Shown one piece after another: positions 14,854 to 15,055 of a DNA stretch of 15,055 nucleotides. Under the pieces are notes generated by a model, which was not told the DNA's origin, ran no database searches, and saw nothing but the letters and a program-made list of their open reading frames with translations. Position 1 is the stretch's first letter; the number at the start of each line of letters is the position of its first letter. Made by a program: the position numbers and the translations under genes. This stretch comes from Acidobacteriota bacterium (GTDB lineage Bacteria; Acidobacteriota; Blastocatellia; Pyrinomonadales; Pyrinomonadaceae). The stretch covers positions 1 through 15,055 of the forward strand of contig JADYZI010000340.1 of assembly GCA_020853255.1 (NCBI GenBank). The letters are read 5' to 3'.

Positions 14854-14883
14854 ATGACAAACAGTGTTTGCCAGTGATATAAT
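14854..14883 (+). promoter_or_regulatory. Sigma-70-like promoter for the PilT-like gene
   Basis: A perfect TATAAT (14878-14883) lies 18 bases after ATGACA (14854-14859), one base off the -35 consensus. Transcription would start near 14890, giving a leader of about 57 bases before ATG 14947. This is the best promoter match in the window. Confidence 0.55.
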
Positions 14884-14946
14884 CTAATCACGGCTTCCCT
14901 TGCCGCACTTCATCCTTACCTCCCAGCCCCACCTGACAACCTTGCA

Positions 14947-15055
14947 ATGGATCAGTTAAATCAATATTTAGAACAACTTATCTCTACGTCTGGCTCTGAG
15001 CTGCGCCTCGAACCCAATGCCAAGCCGTACGTCGTTTCTCCCTCCGGAAACACGG
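14947..15055 (+). CDS. Probable PilT-like (type IV pilus/secretion) ATPase, 3'-truncated
   Basis: Only the first 36 codons are inside the window. They read MDQLNQYLEQLISTSGSELRLEPNAKPYVVSPSG, which fits the N-terminal PAS-like segment of PilT/PilU and GspE ATPases (LLxxxVxxGxSDLHLxxGxPPxxRxxG). GSELRLEPNAKPYVV aligns with the GSDLHLxPGxPPxVR core. If correct, it powers pilus retraction or a related secretion system. The Walker motifs are beyond the window end, so the call rests on this short stretch. A good promoter lies about 60 bases upstream; no Shine-Dalgarno is visible. Confidence 0.5.
   Translation, partial: MDQLNQYLEQLISTSGSELRLEPNAKPYVVSPSGNT

Larger units (their letters stand above)
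14608..14946. other. 339-base intergenic region with repeat array and promoter
   Basis: No gene is supported between the mutase stop and the next start. It contains the TTTCGTG array (14692-14731), an inverted partner CACGAAA (14752-14758) and a sigma-70-like promoter (14854-14883), all listed where supportable. GGATCC occurs twice without evident meaning. No intrinsic terminator follows the mutase gene. Confidence 0.7.

Overview
The window reads as ordinary chromosomal DNA of a roughly 50% GC bacterium. Gene content and repeat style (a SurA-like parvulin with an Ala/Lys/Pro tail, a stand-alone methylmalonyl-CoA mutase catalytic subunit, four-helix-bundle cassettes, degenerate CACAAAG and TTTCGTG spacer arrays) suggest Acidobacteriota, perhaps class Blastocatellia (Pyrinomonadaceae-like). 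That placement is inference from recalled families and was not computed. I see no phage, plasmid, CRISPR, rRNA or tRNA.

Layout. Bases 1-8383 are read on the + strand: the 3' part of a periplasmic peptidyl-prolyl isomerase, a metallo-beta-lactamase-fold hydrolase, methylthioadenosine phosphorylase (mtnP), a Tat-exported DUF2225-like protein, a small secreted helical-repeat protein, a VOC protein, a PfkB sugar/nucleoside kinase, a two-helix membrane protein, enoyl-ACP reductase (fabI), a broken four-helix-bundle cassette and a LOG-family phosphoribohydrolase. Bases 8408-12859 are read on the - strand. In transcription order these are a 68-residue conserved protein, a helical protein of unknown function, a secreted PsbP/LpqN-like protein, a 23S rRNA m5U methyltransferase (rlmD), an M48 metallopeptidase with a zinc ribbon, and cutA. 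From 13009 the + strand resumes with the methylmalonyl-CoA mutase catalytic subunit and, after a 339-base spacer holding a good promoter, the first 36 codons of a probable PilT-like ATPase.

The genes are mostly housekeeping: envelope protein folding, sulfur/purine salvage, fatty-acid synthesis, nucleotide clean-up, rRNA modification and propionate metabolism. Overlaps of four bases (VOC start, 11934-11937) and the kinase stop touching the next gene indicate local operons. Only two of about 18 visible starts have a convincing Shine-Dalgarno sequence.

The unusual layer is the small repeats. At least four unrelated families sit in or against genes and in several places form part of the coding sequence. 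They are a 140-base element with 30-base terminal inverted repeats that supplies the last residues and stop codon of the hydrolase; a double-hairpin repeat inserted in frame beside that enzyme's metal-binding motif; a four-helix-bundle gene flanked by inverted heptamer arrays and interrupted at an A AAA AAT slippery site; and a CACAAAG-type array that encodes the tail of RlmD. I did not find a clear new defence or biosynthetic system. The four-helix-bundle cassette and the two elements in the hydrolase are the best candidates for undescribed biology.
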